A stretch of DNA of 41,199 bases from an uncultured Roseobacter sp. (lineage in GTDB: Bacteria > Pseudomonadota > Alphaproteobacteria > Rhodobacterales > Rhodobacteraceae): positions 1 to 41,199 of the forward strand of contig CANKZM010000015.1 of the NCBI GenBank assembly GCA_947488305.1, read 5' to 3'. Positions 28,001 through 35,717 of this stretch are shown here, piece by piece. The translations under genes and the position numbers were made by a program. Every line of letters begins with the position of its first letter. The stretch's first letter is position 1. Under the pieces are notes generated by a model. It searched no databases and was not told the DNA's origin. It was given only the letters and a program-made list of their open reading frames with translations.

Positions 28001-28460
28001 CACGGTGACTTTCGACGGGGCCGCGGGCACCATCACTTATACGCCGGATCCTCATTTTGAAGGGACCGATGAATTCTACACCTTCGTGGAAAGCGCGGGC
28101 CAATATGCCACTGTGCGTGTCGATATTCTGGTGGGTACCGAGAGGGCTGTGGTTGCCCCTGTGCGGGGCACACATTTCAGCGTTGCGGATCACCCGGATG
28201 CAAACACCATCGGCGTGACGCTGATGACGCCACCCGATGCAGGCGGTCGCAAGATCAGGCTGACCGAATATTCGACCGATGGCGGCACCACATGGCGCAG
28301 GCTCTGCCATCGCTGGGTGCAGGCGGTTCACAAGATCACGGTGGAAAGTGACGGCACAGCCATCAGCAATGGCAGCTACACCCTGCGGCTCAGATACAAG
28401 ACCAACTGGGATTATACCGCATCAGATGCCTCTGCAGGTGCCGCCGTGACGGTTTCATAA
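25053..28460 (+). CDS. G8 domain beta-helix protein (CEMIP-like)
   Basis: This 1135-residue protein has no signal peptide. Its N-terminus (about 1-130) resembles the Ig-like style of the preceding protein. A G8 domain follows at about 145-260, recognised by GNWSDPATWHVGSVPRNG and the VVLIPHGRTVTYD strand order. A long parallel beta-helix-like part runs to about 830, including LQSRYPVHCHLLGD near residue 466, which recalls the RYPxHxH motif of CEMIP/TMEM2 hyaluronan-degrading proteins. An Ig/cadherin-like repeat (TPDPHFEGTDEFYTFVE) and a fibronectin-like end complete it. AGGGA stands before the start, 12 bp after the previous gene. It may bind or cut an acidic polysaccharide. Confidence 0.75.
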   Translation: MAQIRLKGILPRENLGLVSAIVGGASDSAAIPSFQGPAAASGVPRISDGTDTDTLTLDTSGLTGITAYDWRIVGGASQDTGPTLPGAGLGGQWVTCEVTCDQGVLLSPPIMVYATAMMGMSMDPKHLADDAAVVGLIPHRDVTHIAVADGNWSDPATWHVGSVPRNGAVVLIPHGRTVTYDWNDRHRLDRLRVDGTLTWSLTTSTQMLVETITVTRGASMIIGTASNRVPAQYSHRIVFSCRDYTADTLAETDLRASNFLTTRGWGRGLVVQGLIRVWGAEKVPWFDADPIEAGATSLTARKAPVGLAAGDTIVIGGTDADYVYNANADHSMVFQDEERVVTSVVGNVISWQEPLVHPHKNQLPGSTRTDLYPGVIVKGNKNVRFASEVTAPTWRRGHTAFMHMHAKVDVWGADFVDLGRTDKVINPVDGDAGIIDANGDFKRRNAADSPQTQSIALTPRANLQSRYPVHCHLLGDVPMGAAPVVAECGVIGSPGWGMVHHGGFMNFFNCTVLDYYGCGMVSEDGSETGAWADNCVMRTTYVAKYRDWIGRSVDLRQEVKNLEGNKGALGDTFSHGYAYGFRGRAMRTNRNKAVSTTWANAFWHRSTTGEPSNPGVAITAGTRDVPRAALDLKEITLPEKPANITKDAINYIDYPIVHHSDNEAVACLGGLFVTKNVHTQFHDANIKLKNLKCWGYRQYGASVEYVGVYILDGFDSVAGKYAYDTGQGTGVRYGANQHTVIVRNLRAEGNDYAVFGSGSDTTSTHVNYSLEDPRWGLVGLDDVDNANRLGFVLVPGTKPRAEVFYDDDDWYDGYDYGQDPGEDYPLEIAAFFSFNFSNSIVPRVDNTMGSKTDNISNAAKLTPKPSGDDIFPGNGSRCLDWLSARGYYIYEGRRVLKQTYIISDRLTGRPAKRTKLVRYTNTNSTAFTNNGPLSYTDTPVVQADKTGTCSVNGSVVVDLVSGASGGNGSFSLDTVDSISPQNGTVTFDGAAGTITYTPDPHFEGTDEFYTFVESAGQYATVRVDILVGTERAVVAPVRGTHFSVADHPDANTIGVTLMTPPDAGGRKIRLTEYSTDGGTTWRRLCHRWVQAVHKITVESDGTAISNGSYTLRLRYKTNWDYTASDASAGAAVTVS

Positions 28461-28471
28461 GGAGCGGGACA

Positions 28472-28813
28472 ATGACAGCAGCACATCTTTACTTTGCCCT
28501 TATGGTTCTTGGGATGCTTCCGCTGACGGTGGTGCACCTGCTGTGCCGGGAGATCGTGGCGCGGCATCCGCAGATCATGCCGGATACAAAACAGCGCAAT
28601 CGCTACCGCTGGGCCGAACTTGCCATGGGATTCACCTGTCTGGCGATGCTCTGGTACATGTGGGTGATCCTCGATTACATGGTGACCTTCTGTGCGACCA
28701 CGCCGGTGCTGGGGATGCTTGCCCATGTGCCCTGGATCATCGGGACATTCGGCGTTCTTCTGGCCAAGACACGCCACCTGGGACGTCTGGTTGATCAGGT
28801 CAAGGCGCTTTGA
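28472..28813 (+). CDS. Small three-helix membrane protein
   Basis: This 113-residue protein has three hydrophobic helices at about residues 5-25, 46-68 and 78-97, joined by a basic loop (REIVARHPQIMPDTKQRNRYR). It has no recognised domain. AAGGAG stands upstream of the start and the gene follows the giant gene by 11 bp, so it is the last member of the 20296-28813 unit. It could anchor or help export the large proteins, which lack signal peptides, but that is inference. Confidence 0.65.
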   Translation: MTAAHLYFALMVLGMLPLTVVHLLCREIVARHPQIMPDTKQRNRYRWAELAMGFTCLAMLWYMWVILDYMVTFCATTPVLGMLAHVPWIIGTFGVLLAKTRHLGRLVDQVKAL

Positions 28814-28849
28814 TCCAAAGCGCCTGCCGCACCCGCCATTGGCGCTTTT
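28803..28849 (+). terminator. Terminator with competing hairpins
   Basis: CAAAGCGCCT (28816-28825) can pair with GGCGCTTTTG (28841-28850), giving a stem followed by T residues, like an intrinsic terminator. The same segment also pairs perfectly with AGGCGCTTTG (28803-28812), which overlaps the stop codon of the small membrane protein. The two hairpins exclude each other. Confidence 0.55.
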
Positions 28850-28940
28850 GCGCCATACCCGGAAGAAAGCGGTTTGGTTCAGGATAGATTTTTGCTGAGG
28901 ATCGCGATACCTGACAACCTGTTCGGGAACAGGAATGGTA

Positions 28941-30680
28941 ATGGCGGTACAGGACCTTTTGAAAGTGCGGTGGTTTTTAGGGGGTGCGCTGGTTCTGGCA
29001 GGGGCCGCACATCTTGCTTTTCCGGTCAAGTTCGTAAACCGGGCCTATATCCTCACCGCAACCCCGACAGATGATATCCATCTGATCCACGCGCTTGGAA
29101 TCCTGTTGACCGGTGCGGGCCTGGCCGTTTTCACGGACCTTTGGGAAGACCGTCCCCGCATGTCTTTCTGGGCGTTGCCGCTGGCCGCCGCCCTGAGTAT
29201 TTTCTATTTTCTGACCCTGACCCTGCACCTGCAGGACTGGTGGATTGATGATGCCGGTATCACATTCGCCTACAGCCGGTCCCTGGCCGAAGGGTCAGGT
29301 CTTGTGGCCCAGCCCTGGCTGCCGCCGGAGGAAGGCTATTCCAGCTCCACCTGGATGCTGCTGTTATCCTTCATGGCCCGTCTGGGCGTAGACATTCCGA
29401 TGGCCGCGAAATACCTGGGCATCGGGTTTTCCGCAGCCTCCATGGCCTTATGCGCGGTGATCCTGGCCAGGCAAACCCGCAGCCCCCTTACCCTTTTCTT
29501 CTGTGGCGCAGGCATTGCCACTGCGCCCACGGTCGTCTGGGCCGCCTCGGGGCAGGAGCATGCGCTGCAGGCGTTCATCCTGTTGGGCATCGTCTTTTGT
29601 GTCTGGCTTCTTGAGCGCTGGCGCTGGCCGGTGGCTGTGGCGCTGGCGCTCTTTGTGCTGACCCGGCCGGAAGCCCCGGTGATCGTGATTGCAGTGTTTC
29701 TGGCAGCCGTTTTCCTGACCCGCCGCGCGGGCGGGCCGCTGGTGAATGCCGCCGACATCGCCGTGGCGCTGATCCCCTTTGTGGCCTTTCTGGGCCTTTT
29801 GGCCTTCCGCGTGCTCTACTTCGGCGACCTCTTTCCCAACCCCTATTATGCCAAATCCTCCGCGGCGGGGTTGCTTGGTCTGTTCAACATCATGGGGCTG
29901 GGCTGGTCCTATGTGGTCTCGGGCCTGCGCGACACAGCGCTTTTGCTGGCCATCCCCCTGATCTTCATGATGCGTCTGAAGCAGCTGCCGGCCTGGATCA
30001 TCGTGGCCCTTGCGATCCTTGGCGCGCAGCTTTTCTTTGTGGTCTGGGCCAAGGGGGACTGGATGGCGCAATACCGCTTTTTGATGCCGATCCTGCCAAT
30101 TGCCCTGCTGCTCGCCGCCCTGGGGCTGGGGGAATTGCGCGGTTTCACGACGCGCGCACTCTGTGTCGTGCTGATCGTTCTGGCGCTGGCGCAGACAAAC
30201 GCGCAGCAACTGGCTCTCTTCAAGGCCAACCCGCCGACCCCCTTTGCCGCCGTGACGGATGTGGGCAACACCTTCAGCGCGCTGGCCGACCGCCTTGAGA
30301 TCGAAGACCCGGTACTGGCCCATCACGACGCGGGCGGCATCGCCTACCACCGGATGATCCGGCTGGTCGATCTGGGTGGGCTGATCAGCCGCACGATCGC
30401 CAAGAACATGGACGACAAGGCGTTTCTGACAGCCTACCTGCTGGAAGACATCCGGCCCGATTTCGTTTTCGGATCGCGGAATTTTGCAGCAGCCTCCGGC
30501 TTTGCGGAAACCGCGGCTTTTGCCCGGGAATATGTGCGGCTTGAGTTCGCCGACATGCCTGCCATGACAAGCGATCTGTCCTATGTCCGGCGCGATCTGA
30601 TTGATCCGGCGTCCGATCTGGAGCTTGTCTATGACACAAGCGGTGCGCTGCAACGGGTGCTTGTGTTCGGCCAGTGGTGA
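28941..30680 (+). CDS. GT-C family membrane glycosyltransferase (AftB-like)
   Basis: This 579-residue protein has about twelve membrane segments. In numbering from the alternative upstream ATG (28935), Asp105-Asp106 of WIDDAGITFAYSRSLAEGSG begin the motif that in GT-C arabinosyl- and mannosyl-type transferases reads DDAxIxxRYxxNLxxGxG and is followed by an EGY motif; here EEGYSSSTW follows. These enzymes use polyprenyl-phosphate sugars on the periplasmic side. The C-terminal 150 residues form a soluble periplasmic domain. An extra membrane part of about 100 residues stands before the DD motif, which is unusual. AGGA before ATG 28941 favours that start. The DPA-type operon at 35718 could supply its donor. 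Confidence 0.72.
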   Translation: MAVQDLLKVRWFLGGALVLAGAAHLAFPVKFVNRAYILTATPTDDIHLIHALGILLTGAGLAVFTDLWEDRPRMSFWALPLAAALSIFYFLTLTLHLQDWWIDDAGITFAYSRSLAEGSGLVAQPWLPPEEGYSSSTWMLLLSFMARLGVDIPMAAKYLGIGFSAASMALCAVILARQTRSPLTLFFCGAGIATAPTVVWAASGQEHALQAFILLGIVFCVWLLERWRWPVAVALALFVLTRPEAPVIVIAVFLAAVFLTRRAGGPLVNAADIAVALIPFVAFLGLLAFRVLYFGDLFPNPYYAKSSAAGLLGLFNIMGLGWSYVVSGLRDTALLLAIPLIFMMRLKQLPAWIIVALAILGAQLFFVVWAKGDWMAQYRFLMPILPIALLLAALGLGELRGFTTRALCVVLIVLALAQTNAQQLALFKANPPTPFAAVTDVGNTFSALADRLEIEDPVLAHHDAGGIAYHRMIRLVDLGGLISRTIAKNMDDKAFLTAYLLEDIRPDFVFGSRNFAAASGFAETAAFAREYVRLEFADMPAMTSDLSYVRRDLIDPASDLELVYDTSGALQRVLVFGQW

Positions 30681-30724
30681 TGCCCGGCTACCGGTGTTGA
30701 GGTCTTAAAGCACCAGCAGGGCGC

Positions 30725-31738
30725 TCATTTCCCGTAATAGTCCCGATACCAGTCTATGAAAGCGGCGATCCCCTCTCGGATATCGGTGCGGGGTTTATAG
30801 CCTGTCAGCCGGTGCAGCAGGTCCGCATTGGCCCAGGTGGCGGGCACATCGCCGGGCTGCATCTCCATCAGGTTGCGCTTGGCCTTTTGCCCAAGGGCCT
30901 CTTCGATGGCGGCGATGAAATCCAGCAGCCGCACGTGGGTCGAGTTGCCGATATTGACCACCCGCCAGGGCGCCACCGGAGAAAGACTGTCACCTTCGGG
31001 CACCTCCCCGGGCGTCGCGGGTCGCTCCGGGACCGCGTCGATCAACAGGCGGATGCCGCGCACGAGGTCTTCGACATAGGTGAAATCGCGGTACATCTGC
31101 CCGTGATTGTAGATGTCGATGGGCCGGCCCTCCAGGATCGCATTGGCAAATTTGAAATAGGCCATGTCCGGTCGCCCCCAGGGCCCGTAGACGGTGAAGA
31201 ACCGGAACATCGTCGTGGGCAGATCCCACAGGTGTGCATAGGCATGGCCCATGCTTTCATTGGCCTTTTTCGTGGCCGCATAGATCGTCATCTGCGTGTC
31301 GGCTTTATCCGTCTCTGCAAAGGGCATGTCTTCATTGGCGCCATAGACAGAGGAGGTGGAGGCCATCAGCAGATGTTGCACCTTGAGGCGGCGCGCGGCC
31401 TCCATGATGTTGAAGGTCCCCACCACATTGCTGTCGATATAGGCGCGGGGGTTTTCCAGAGAATAGCGCACCCCTGCCTGGCCGGCGAGATGCACGATCA
31501 CATCGGGCGCAAATTCATCGGCAATCCGGTCGATGAGGGCGGCGTCCTCCAGCATCCCCTCATCGCGGGAGAAATTGGGGTTCTGCAACAGCATCGCGTG
31601 GCGGCGCTGTTTCAGGGTCACATCATAATAGTCGGTCATGCCGTCGAGCCCGTGCACCCGGAAGCCTTCCGCCAGCAGAAGCCGGGCCAGATGAAACCCG
31701 ATGAACCCGGCGGTTCCGGTGATGAAGACACGCTGCAT
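30725..31738 (-). CDS. UDP-glucuronate 4-epimerase
   Basis: This 337-residue extended SDR has the N-terminal glycine motif ITGTAGFIG (residues 6-14) and the catalytic Tyr153 and Lys157 in TIYAATKKANES. The GQAGVRYSLENPRAY and FFTVYGPWGRPDMA segments are typical of UDP-glucuronate 4-epimerases (LpsL, Cap1J). It would convert UDP-glucuronate to UDP-galacturonate, an acidic sugar donor for the EPS. AAGG precedes the ATG. The gene converges with the GT-C gene. A terminator for the upstream sulfotransferase lies between the two minus-strand genes, so it has its own promoter. Confidence 0.9.
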   Translation of the reverse strand: MQRVFITGTAGFIGFHLARLLLAEGFRVHGLDGMTDYYDVTLKQRRHAMLLQNPNFSRDEGMLEDAALIDRIADEFAPDVIVHLAGQAGVRYSLENPRAYIDSNVVGTFNIMEAARRLKVQHLLMASTSSVYGANEDMPFAETDKADTQMTIYAATKKANESMGHAYAHLWDLPTTMFRFFTVYGPWGRPDMAYFKFANAILEGRPIDIYNHGQMYRDFTYVEDLVRGIRLLIDAVPERPATPGEVPEGDSLSPVAPWRVVNIGNSTHVRLLDFIAAIEEALGQKAKRNLMEMQPGDVPATWANADLLHRLTGYKPRTDIREGIAAFIDWYRDYYGK

Positions 31739-31766
31739 GGTTTTTAGCCTTCCCGAGGGGGATATG

Positions 31767-31794
31767 AAAAAGGCCCCGATAACGCTCCCGGGGC
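31767..31794 (-). terminator. Rho-independent terminator (minus strand)
   Basis: Read on the minus strand, CCCCG and CGGGG form a GC-rich stem (31789-31793 with 31774-31778), followed by CC and a run of five T (plus-strand AAAAA, 31767-31771). It lies downstream of the sulfotransferase gene at 31888. Confidence 0.6.
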
Positions 31795-31887
31795 GGATTG
31801 CGCCGAAGGTAATTCATGGCGTGCGGGAACGACAGCCCCTCTATCTGCTCCTGTGTCGGGCGTCTTAAACCCGATTGAGAGACTGGC

Positions 31888-32859
31888 CTATTTGAGGGAT
31901 TGGTTGACCTTCTCGTGCATGCGCCGCGTCAGATCCGCATGCCGGTTCTTGAACATGGGCAATCTGTAGAGCTTCTCGGCGGTATAATCCTGCACCCCGT
32001 AAAAGGAGATGGTCGCAGCCATCTTGCGCAGCTTGTTGTCCAGGGCCAGATATTTCCGACCCAGCGATCCCAGGTGCAGGGGTGGATCAATATGGCGGCT
32101 GTAGCCGCGTTTTTCCATCAGCGCCCCGCAGCGGTTTTCGACCAGTGCAATTTGGCGCGCCGTCAGTTTGGTTTTCCAGCGGGTGAGCAGCGCCTTGTCC
32201 GGTTTGGCATAATTGGATCGCTCATTGTAGCCGAGCATCGCTTCGGTGAAGGGGATGGCCAGAAAATCGCAGACGCGGCGCAGCTTCTCATGCGGATCGA
32301 GCACCAGATCCTCATAGCGCAACTCCAACCGCTTGCCCGGATCGATCCGGTCCTTGAAGTCTTCCCAGCTTTGCTCCGAGGCCAGCCAGAAATCCGCCCC
32401 GTAATAGACATTGCCCGACCAACCAAACCCGGTGACGGAATTCGCGACATCGCGGGGATCGCGGTAGATGTGGATGTAGCGTGCGTTCGGGAACAACCTG
32501 TCGACAACGGCGATATCGGCATGGAAGGTCAGGACCGCCGGGCCGCCGCGCCCGGCGCGCAGCTGCTCGACGACCGAGGCCACCAGATCCGCGCCGTCCT
32601 GTCCTTGTTGCCGTGACAGGCCGCGCATCTGAAAGACGCGGTCCATATCGAGCTGCTCCATATCGTAGCGCAGATCGTCCCCGACCGGCTGCTGCAGGCA
32701 ATCGACCAGATAGCGGTTTTCGCCGATTTCAGCCAGATCGGGATGGGCGCCCAGCATCAGGCGGAACATGGTCGTGCCGGCTCGTACCGAGCCATAGATA
32801 ATGACAGGGGCATCCTCTGATCGGGTCACCTCAGCTTGCTCCTTCTGGTCGGTCTGCAT
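31888..32859 (-). CDS. Sulfotransferase family protein
   Basis: This 323-residue enzyme has the PAPS loop YGSVRAGTTMFRLML (residues 22-36), the 3'-phosphate motif YIHIYRDPRDVANSV with Arg133 and Ser141, and RYEDLVLDP, all normal for sulfotransferases. It has no signal peptide. It is only 21 bp downstream of the beta-propeller gene and probably transcribed with it. Together with the sulfotransferase at 19142 it suggests sulfation of a surface polymer or of its lipid-linked precursor. Confidence 0.88.
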   Translation of the reverse strand: MQTDQKEQAEVTRSEDAPVIIYGSVRAGTTMFRLMLGAHPDLAEIGENRYLVDCLQQPVGDDLRYDMEQLDMDRVFQMRGLSRQQGQDGADLVASVVEQLRAGRGGPAVLTFHADIAVVDRLFPNARYIHIYRDPRDVANSVTGFGWSGNVYYGADFWLASEQSWEDFKDRIDPGKRLELRYEDLVLDPHEKLRRVCDFLAIPFTEAMLGYNERSNYAKPDKALLTRWKTKLTARQIALVENRCGALMEKRGYSRHIDPPLHLGSLGRKYLALDNKLRKMAATISFYGVQDYTAEKLYRLPMFKNRHADLTRRMHEKVNQSLK

Positions 32860-32880
32860 CGCGCTTCTTCTCTCTTGTGT

Positions 32881-34314
32881 TCAAGGGTTCGCGGTCATCA
32901 GCGCGATGGTGCCAAGTTCATAGTCACTGCCTTCCAGATAGAGCGCATAGCGCCCGGTCCCGGGCAGGGGGATCATGTCGCGGACCCGATCATTGAGGAT
33001 GATGCGGTCTTCCGCGACAATCCGGAAGTCGTCGTCCAGATCGAAAATATGCAGGGATTCATCCCCTTCGCGGTAGTCGAACCCCATGGCGCCCATCAGC
33101 AGCACATAGCGGGTCGGATCGCGCGGGTCTGTCATCCGCACCAGCGGTCCGGGGCTGAGCGAGGGGACAAAGTATTTCTCAGGCTCTTCGAACCCGTGCT
33201 CCGCATGTGACTTGTGCAGGGGCGCTTTCTCGTAATTCTTGGGGTTGGTGGAATAGTGTTCGCCATAAGAGGCAATGGGCCAGCCGTAGTTTTCAGGCTC
33301 CCCCTCCGGCGTGCGGTTGATGTTGATCTCATCGCCGCCCGCCGGCCCATGCTCGGAGTTGATGATCACATTGGCTTCCGCATCAAAATAAAGCCCCTGC
33401 GGGTTGCGGTGACCCATGGATTTCACCACATATTCTCCGGATGAAAGCGTGATCTCCACCACTTTGCCAAAGAGGCTTTCGGGGTCCTGTGACAGGTCCC
33501 GGTAAAGCCATTCACCGGTCGAAAACAGCAATGTATCCGGCCCGGTGGAGATCATCCGCCCCCCGGTCTGATTGGCGTCAAAAGCACCGTAATCATTGTC
33601 TGAAAGAACACATTCGTCCGGCACAAAAATATCGTTGAATATCAGTTCTTCGGCACTCAGGTCCGCGGCGGTGATGGCCATCGTGTAGCAGCCTTCGGTG
33701 GTTTCCTTGGAGTAGGACAGCAGCAGCTGATCGTCGCGTACGAGCGCGTCCTTGATGCTGAATTCATTGACCTCGTAAAACTCCGGATTGGGGATCAGCT
33801 GGCGCAGGTTGGTTGCTACCGTTGGCATGTAGAAATCGTCCCCGGTCATCTCTTCCAGCGGCATACGCCCGATCGTACCCATCGCCGTAATCAGCAACAG
33901 GTCCCCCTGGTAGCTTTCCAGATAGGCTCGTCTGCCAAAGTGGGAAAGCGGCACGAAAGGGGTCTCGAAACGGGTCAGTGCAAAGCGGTCGCGGCCTGTT
34001 TCCAGTATCTCGTCAGAGACTTTGTAAAAGGGCAGATCTTCGGGCAGGTCGGGGTTGTTGCGCAGCGCCACTTCCAACAGTTCCTGCACATCTTCTGTCT
34101 GCTCCAGCCGTCGCTGCAGACCCGCCACCTGCCGCTCCAGCGCCTCCTTGGTCTGAAATACCAGTACCGTGTCCCGCAGCTTTTGCTTGGTCTCATCGCT
34201 GAGCATCCGGCTGATCGGCGCATAAAGACGGTTTTCATAGGCATAGCCGGCCCCGAAAAACAGCCCCCCCAACACGAGGATGAGAAGCAAAACTCTCCAG
34301 AATAATCGTTTCAT
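32881..34314 (-). CDS. Membrane-anchored PQQ-type sugar dehydrogenase-like beta-propeller
   Basis: From ATG 34314 (AAGGG five bases upstream) this gives 477 residues. One N-terminal helix (LFWRVLLLILVLGGLFFGAG) anchors the protein, a coiled-coil-like stretch rich in Glu, Gln and Leu follows (about residues 45-85), and the rest is a propeller. The segment GHRNPQGLYFDAEANVIINS, then EHGPAGGDEIN and ENYGWP, is the signature part of soluble glucose/aldose dehydrogenases of the PQQ type. Whether PQQ is bound cannot be seen, and some relatives are only structural. In this locus it may oxidise or bind a sugar at the cell surface. Confidence 0.78.
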   Translation of the reverse strand: MKRLFWRVLLLILVLGGLFFGAGYAYENRLYAPISRMLSDETKQKLRDTVLVFQTKEALERQVAGLQRRLEQTEDVQELLEVALRNNPDLPEDLPFYKVSDEILETGRDRFALTRFETPFVPLSHFGRRAYLESYQGDLLLITAMGTIGRMPLEEMTGDDFYMPTVATNLRQLIPNPEFYEVNEFSIKDALVRDDQLLLSYSKETTEGCYTMAITAADLSAEELIFNDIFVPDECVLSDNDYGAFDANQTGGRMISTGPDTLLFSTGEWLYRDLSQDPESLFGKVVEITLSSGEYVVKSMGHRNPQGLYFDAEANVIINSEHGPAGGDEININRTPEGEPENYGWPIASYGEHYSTNPKNYEKAPLHKSHAEHGFEEPEKYFVPSLSPGPLVRMTDPRDPTRYVLLMGAMGFDYREGDESLHIFDLDDDFRIVAEDRIILNDRVRDMIPLPGTGRYALYLEGSDYELGTIALMTANP

Positions 34315-34766
34315 AATTACCCTTAACAACCAGCTGTTTTACGCTGTGGTTAGAACTGAAAAGTGGCGGTAATTTGCCGTTGAGCCACAAGTGACATAGT
34401 GCCCCTTGCGGCGCAACCGATCGTCGTACTGATAACCGCTCAGCACCGGATGAGTGATTCGCTAAATAGCCCTATCCTTGTCGTTTTTTCGCCACAAATG
34501 CCGATGTGTTTTCCCGCTTCATACCGAAATTCTCGTATTAGTTGAATTACTTCCGAGGAACAACCTGACGGTTAGCAGCGTATTGTGCCCATTTTTCTTA
34601 CAATTAGACGCTCTTCCGTCCATCGGTACGCACAAACACCAATTGGACGCCCGCAATAAGACGGTTTTGCCACTTTATCCTTTCTAAATTACTTAACAAA
34701 AGGTAAATTCAGGTACAGAGTACACCGGGTGTAGTCACCCTCACGAGTTCCAGACAGGAGTTAAAA
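34315..34766. other. Divergent intergenic region with promoters
   Basis: This 452-bp region lies between the minus-strand propeller gene and the plus-strand VPLPA gene. It contains an imperfect hairpin (GTGGC 34363-34367 / GCCAC 34384-34388) and an AT-rich end. TTAACAAAAGGTAA (34693-34706), 61 bp before the next start, resembles TTAACGAATAGGTAA at 16461-16475 in front of the other VPLPA gene. No gene is seen. Confidence 0.4.
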
Positions 34767-35480
34767 ATGAATTTTAAATCGATTTTAGTTACAGCAGCCA
34801 CAGTGTCCCTGTTGGGCGGTGCTGCAAGCGCATCGACAATTGGTGTCGCGGTTGATGGGCTGGGCGGCAGTGCGGTTGCCGAAGCTCAGACAATTGGTGC
34901 TGCTGACCCGGGCCGTGCCGGTCTGGCTGCAACAGCAGGCGTTGGCGTGAATGACGTCATCGGCTACTTCATCCCACTGAGCGGTGGTGCATGTACATAT
35001 GGCGTCGATTGCGGCACCGAGGCCGATAATGGCAACGGTGGTGGCCCGATGTCCATGTTCGTCGAATTCGAAAATGTGGACGGTGGTGATTCCGATCTGC
35101 ACCTCTTCTTCGAAGACCTCGACCTCGTCGGCGGTAACGACCCGCTGGGCTTCTTTGAATCCCTCACGCTCTATGATGCGAACGATGATCTCGTGCCGCT
35201 TGCCACTTTCGTCAACGTTGGTGACGACGGCATCGTGGGCGATGATGGCGAATTGACCGTGACACTGGGTCTGGGTGAATTGGTTGCTGGTATCACCTAC
35301 ACCGCACGCCTCGACTTCTCGTCGCAGTTCAACATCGGTGGCCCGAACTCTCCTGAGTTCCTGGCAGCTGTCCTCAAAGGCCCTGAGCCAGTGCCACTGC
35401 CAGCAGGCATCCTGCTGATGGGTACTGCAGTTGCAGGTATCGGCGTGATGAGCCGTCGCAAGAAAAGAAGCGCTGCCTGA
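34767..35480 (+). CDS. VPLPA-CTERM sorting domain protein
   Basis: This 237-residue exported protein has a signal peptide ending in GAASAS and an acidic mature part with many Asp, Gly and Val, two cysteines in GACTYGVDCG and a beta-rich pattern. The C-terminal tail is PEPVPLPAGILLMGTAVAGI, then a helix end and RRKKR, matching the XrtD target signal. AGGAG precedes the start. A strong terminator follows the stop, so it is a single-gene unit. It is probably an EPS-associated matrix protein. Confidence 0.9.
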   Translation: MNFKSILVTAATVSLLGGAASASTIGVAVDGLGGSAVAEAQTIGAADPGRAGLAATAGVGVNDVIGYFIPLSGGACTYGVDCGTEADNGNGGGPMSMFVEFENVDGGDSDLHLFFEDLDLVGGNDPLGFFESLTLYDANDDLVPLATFVNVGDDGIVGDDGELTVTLGLGELVAGITYTARLDFSSQFNIGGPNSPEFLAAVLKGPEPVPLPAGILLMGTAVAGIGVMSRRKKRSAA

Positions 35481-35510
35481 TTAACCAGGCATAGCCAAAC
35501 AGTTCTTAAG

Positions 35511-35539
35511 AACGGCGGTCTTCGGACCGCCGTTTTTTT
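35511..35539 (+). terminator. Rho-independent terminator
   Basis: A perfect 10-bp stem (AACGGCGGTC and GACCGCCGTT) with the stable loop TTCG is followed by an uninterrupted T run to 35539. It lies 31 bp after the VPLPA gene stop. Confidence 0.95.
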
Positions 35540-35717
35540 GTTCGAAATACCGCGCATCCTGCAGATGATGGTGGTGCTGGCCGTTGAAAAAATGATACTC
35601 GGTCACAAAAAGACCAGAACTTCTGTGATAATGGCCCTATGAGGGACTCATTTTACTGTATTGTCCCCCCGAAGTTTCGGAGGGCTACCCGGTACACCTG
35701 TCTTTGAATGAAATTGA

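Noticed and set aside
26616-28331. Long open frame (571 codons) on the minus strand
   Set aside because: It is antisense to the G8 protein and shows no domain or binding site. It is a shadow of codon bias.
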